Shown here: piece by piece, positions 14,062 to 14,683 of the stretch | How positions within the stretch are numbered: the stretch's first letter is position 1 | How the letters are laid out: every line of letters begins with the position of its first letter | Assembly (NCBI RefSeq): GCF_047228825.1 | Contig: NZ_JBFEGN010000084.1 | Span: 1-14,683, forward strand | DNA: 14,683 bases | Direction: 5' to 3' | DNA from: Siminovitchia sp047228825 | Lineage (GTDB): Bacteria > Bacillota > Bacilli > Bacillales > Bacillaceae_C | Translations under genes and position numbers: made by a program | Notes under the pieces: generated by a model | What the model was told of the DNA's origin: nothing | The model's input: only the letters and a program-made list of their open reading frames with translations | The model's database searches: none

Positions 14062-14326
14062 AACCTGAAAAATGGAGTCTTTTGTTTCTTTAATAGATAA
14101 GTGAAGCGGTTTCGCATCGACTTTGTTCTAAACCGAAGCGGAAAAGCAGTTAATCGCAACAAAACAGGCAGATCCCAATAAGTATTTATTTGAATGATTT
14201 GGGATTGAAACACCTAATTGCCGGGAAAATGCTCTACAAAATCATCGGCGAACTATAGCGAAGCGACTCCGCTTCGATTTATATTTATTCCTAATAATAG
14301 ATGTTGAATTTAAAAGGATATTAATG
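14062..14326. other. Intergenic region with inverted repeats and no gene
   Basis: No ORF here has a credible ribosome site. GAAGCGG occurs at 14103-14109 and again at 14135-14141. CGGTTT (14106-14111) is complementary to AAACCG. ATCCCAA (14172-14178) and TTGGGAT (14199-14205) are 7-bp arms 20 bases apart. The strongest element is the hairpin or operator at 14259-14276, listed separately. Confidence 0.5.
14259..14276. promoter_or_regulatory. Palindrome upstream of the third sigma-54 promoter, possible enhancer site
   Basis: CGAAGCG-ACTC-CGCTTCG is a perfect inverted repeat with 7-bp arms. It lies 51 bases before the -24 element at 14328 and has no T-tract, so an activator-binding site is more likely than a terminator. 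It shares only the outer CGAA/TTCG with the repeats at 7927-7966, so a different activator may bind here. Confidence 0.4.
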
Positions 14327-14344
14327 ATGGCACAGCATTTGCAT
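14327..14344 (+). promoter_or_regulatory. Third sigma-54 (-24/-12) promoter, pointing out of the window
   Basis: TGGCAC (14328-14333), five bases, TTGC (14339-14342), then AT is an exact consensus match and identical in its conserved bases to the promoters at 6444-6461 and 8032-8049. Transcription would start near 14353. No convincing gene follows before 14683, so its target is either the small ORF at 14561 or a gene beyond the window. Confidence 0.8.
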
Positions 14345-14560
14345 CATTATTATGGTGAAGAAAACGGATAAGAGGCTGCTGAAACTAAATTCACATTAAA
14401 AAATAACCGAATTTGGTCAGGTATATTATGATCTTTTTTCAGTCGTCCCCTTATACTAATTCAGTAATTTTATTAATAAAGGGAGGAAGTGATAAAAAGG
14501 TTTTTTATATTTGAAGTTTTAAAAAAATAAAAAAATACCAAAAATTAGGGGTGAAATGTT
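14345..14560 (+). other. AT-rich untranslated stretch downstream of the third sigma-54 promoter
   Basis: This stretch contains only very short frames. GGGAGG at about 14481 is followed too closely by a GTG whose frame stops after 13 codons. No terminator with a good stem and no tRNA-like or riboswitch-like fold was recognised. It would be the leader of the transcript from 14353. Confidence 0.4.
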
Positions 14561-14656
14561 GTGAATAGGATTTTACGTAACAATAAGCTGTCTTTTTTAG
14601 TATTAACCCATCTTCCGCATATCAATAAATGTAGAAATTTGAATTGTTTTGTTTAA
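14561..14656 (+). CDS. Doubtful small ORF, 31 codons, unknown function
   Basis: A GTG start at 14561 lies 7 bases after AGGGGTG (14547-14553), and the frame runs 31 codons to TAA at 14654-14656. The peptide begins MNRILRNNKLSFLVLTH and contains two cysteines; it matches no family I know. The ribosome site is the best in this stretch, and the ORF is downstream of the third sigma-54 promoter. However, codon use is strongly AT-driven and the length is within chance expectation. It may be a small protein, the broken 5' end of a lost gene, or nothing. Confidence 0.2.
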   Translation: MNRILRNNKLSFLVLTHLPHINKCRNLNCFV

Positions 14657-14683
14657 TAAAAGGAATCCTGATTCACTGCGTCG

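Noticed and set aside
13965..14213. 82-codon open frame on the minus strand across the permease terminator
   Set aside because: It runs through the end of the permease gene and the terminator hairpin, and has no ribosome site or recognisable motif.
14352..14399. 15-codon frame (MVKKTDKRLLKLNSH) starting almost at the predicted start of the third sigma-54 transcript
   Set aside because: It would have to be leaderless, is very short, and has no supporting signal; the position is probably coincidence.

Overview
The window looks like chromosomal DNA of a Firmicute of the family Bacillaceae. The evidence is strong AGGAGG-type ribosome binding sites, Bacillus-like proteins (a DhaS-type aldehyde dehydrogenase, a LytTR regulator, a RocR-like sigma-54 activator), moderate GC content, and intergenic repeats like those I remember from thermophilic Bacillaceae (Geobacillus/Caldibacillus relatives). 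The species cannot be fixed from the sequence alone.

Layout. Positions 1-131 are the 3' end of an amino-acid-type ABC transporter ATPase, closed by a terminator. Positions 229-873 encode a LytTR regulator with a PAS-like front half, followed by an acetyl-CoA hydrolase/succinyl-CoA:acetate CoA-transferase (1007-2527) with a terminator on its stop codon. Positions 2589-2775 (minus) hold a broken remnant of a small DUF3784-like membrane protein. An RpiR-family repressor (2808-3677, minus) is divergent from a class III aminotransferase related to glutamate-1-semialdehyde aminomutase (3879-5261). The gap between them carries one perfect and one near-perfect copy of a 16-bp palindrome.

The centre is a probable polyamine-catabolic regulon. 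On the minus strand lie agmatine deiminase (aguA, 5312-6409) and, upstream of it, a PAS/AAA+/HTH sigma-54 activator (6517-7905). Divergent from the activator are an M20-type N-carbamoyl amidohydrolase (8075-9313), a SpuC-like putrescine/omega-amino acid aminotransferase (9344-10711), a DhaS-like aldehyde dehydrogenase (11069-12550) and a PuuP-like putrescine importer (12674-14011). Both aguA and the amidohydrolase have exact -24/-12 promoters, and a third identical promoter points out of the right end of the window. Together these suggest a route agmatine -> N-carbamoylputrescine -> putrescine -> 4-aminobutanal -> 4-aminobutyrate. In this route the M20 carbamoylase would take the place of the nitrilase-family AguB enzyme, which is absent from the window. 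That replacement is a hypothesis; the alternative is catabolism of an N-carbamoyl amino acid or of beta-ureidopropionate.

The operon is split by a roughly 300-bp intergenic repeat ending in a good terminator between the aminotransferase and the dehydrogenase. A shorter copy of the same repeat sits directly behind the aguA promoter. The last 620 bases after the permease terminator hold hairpins, the third sigma-54 promoter and an AT-rich stretch with only a doubtful 31-codon ORF.
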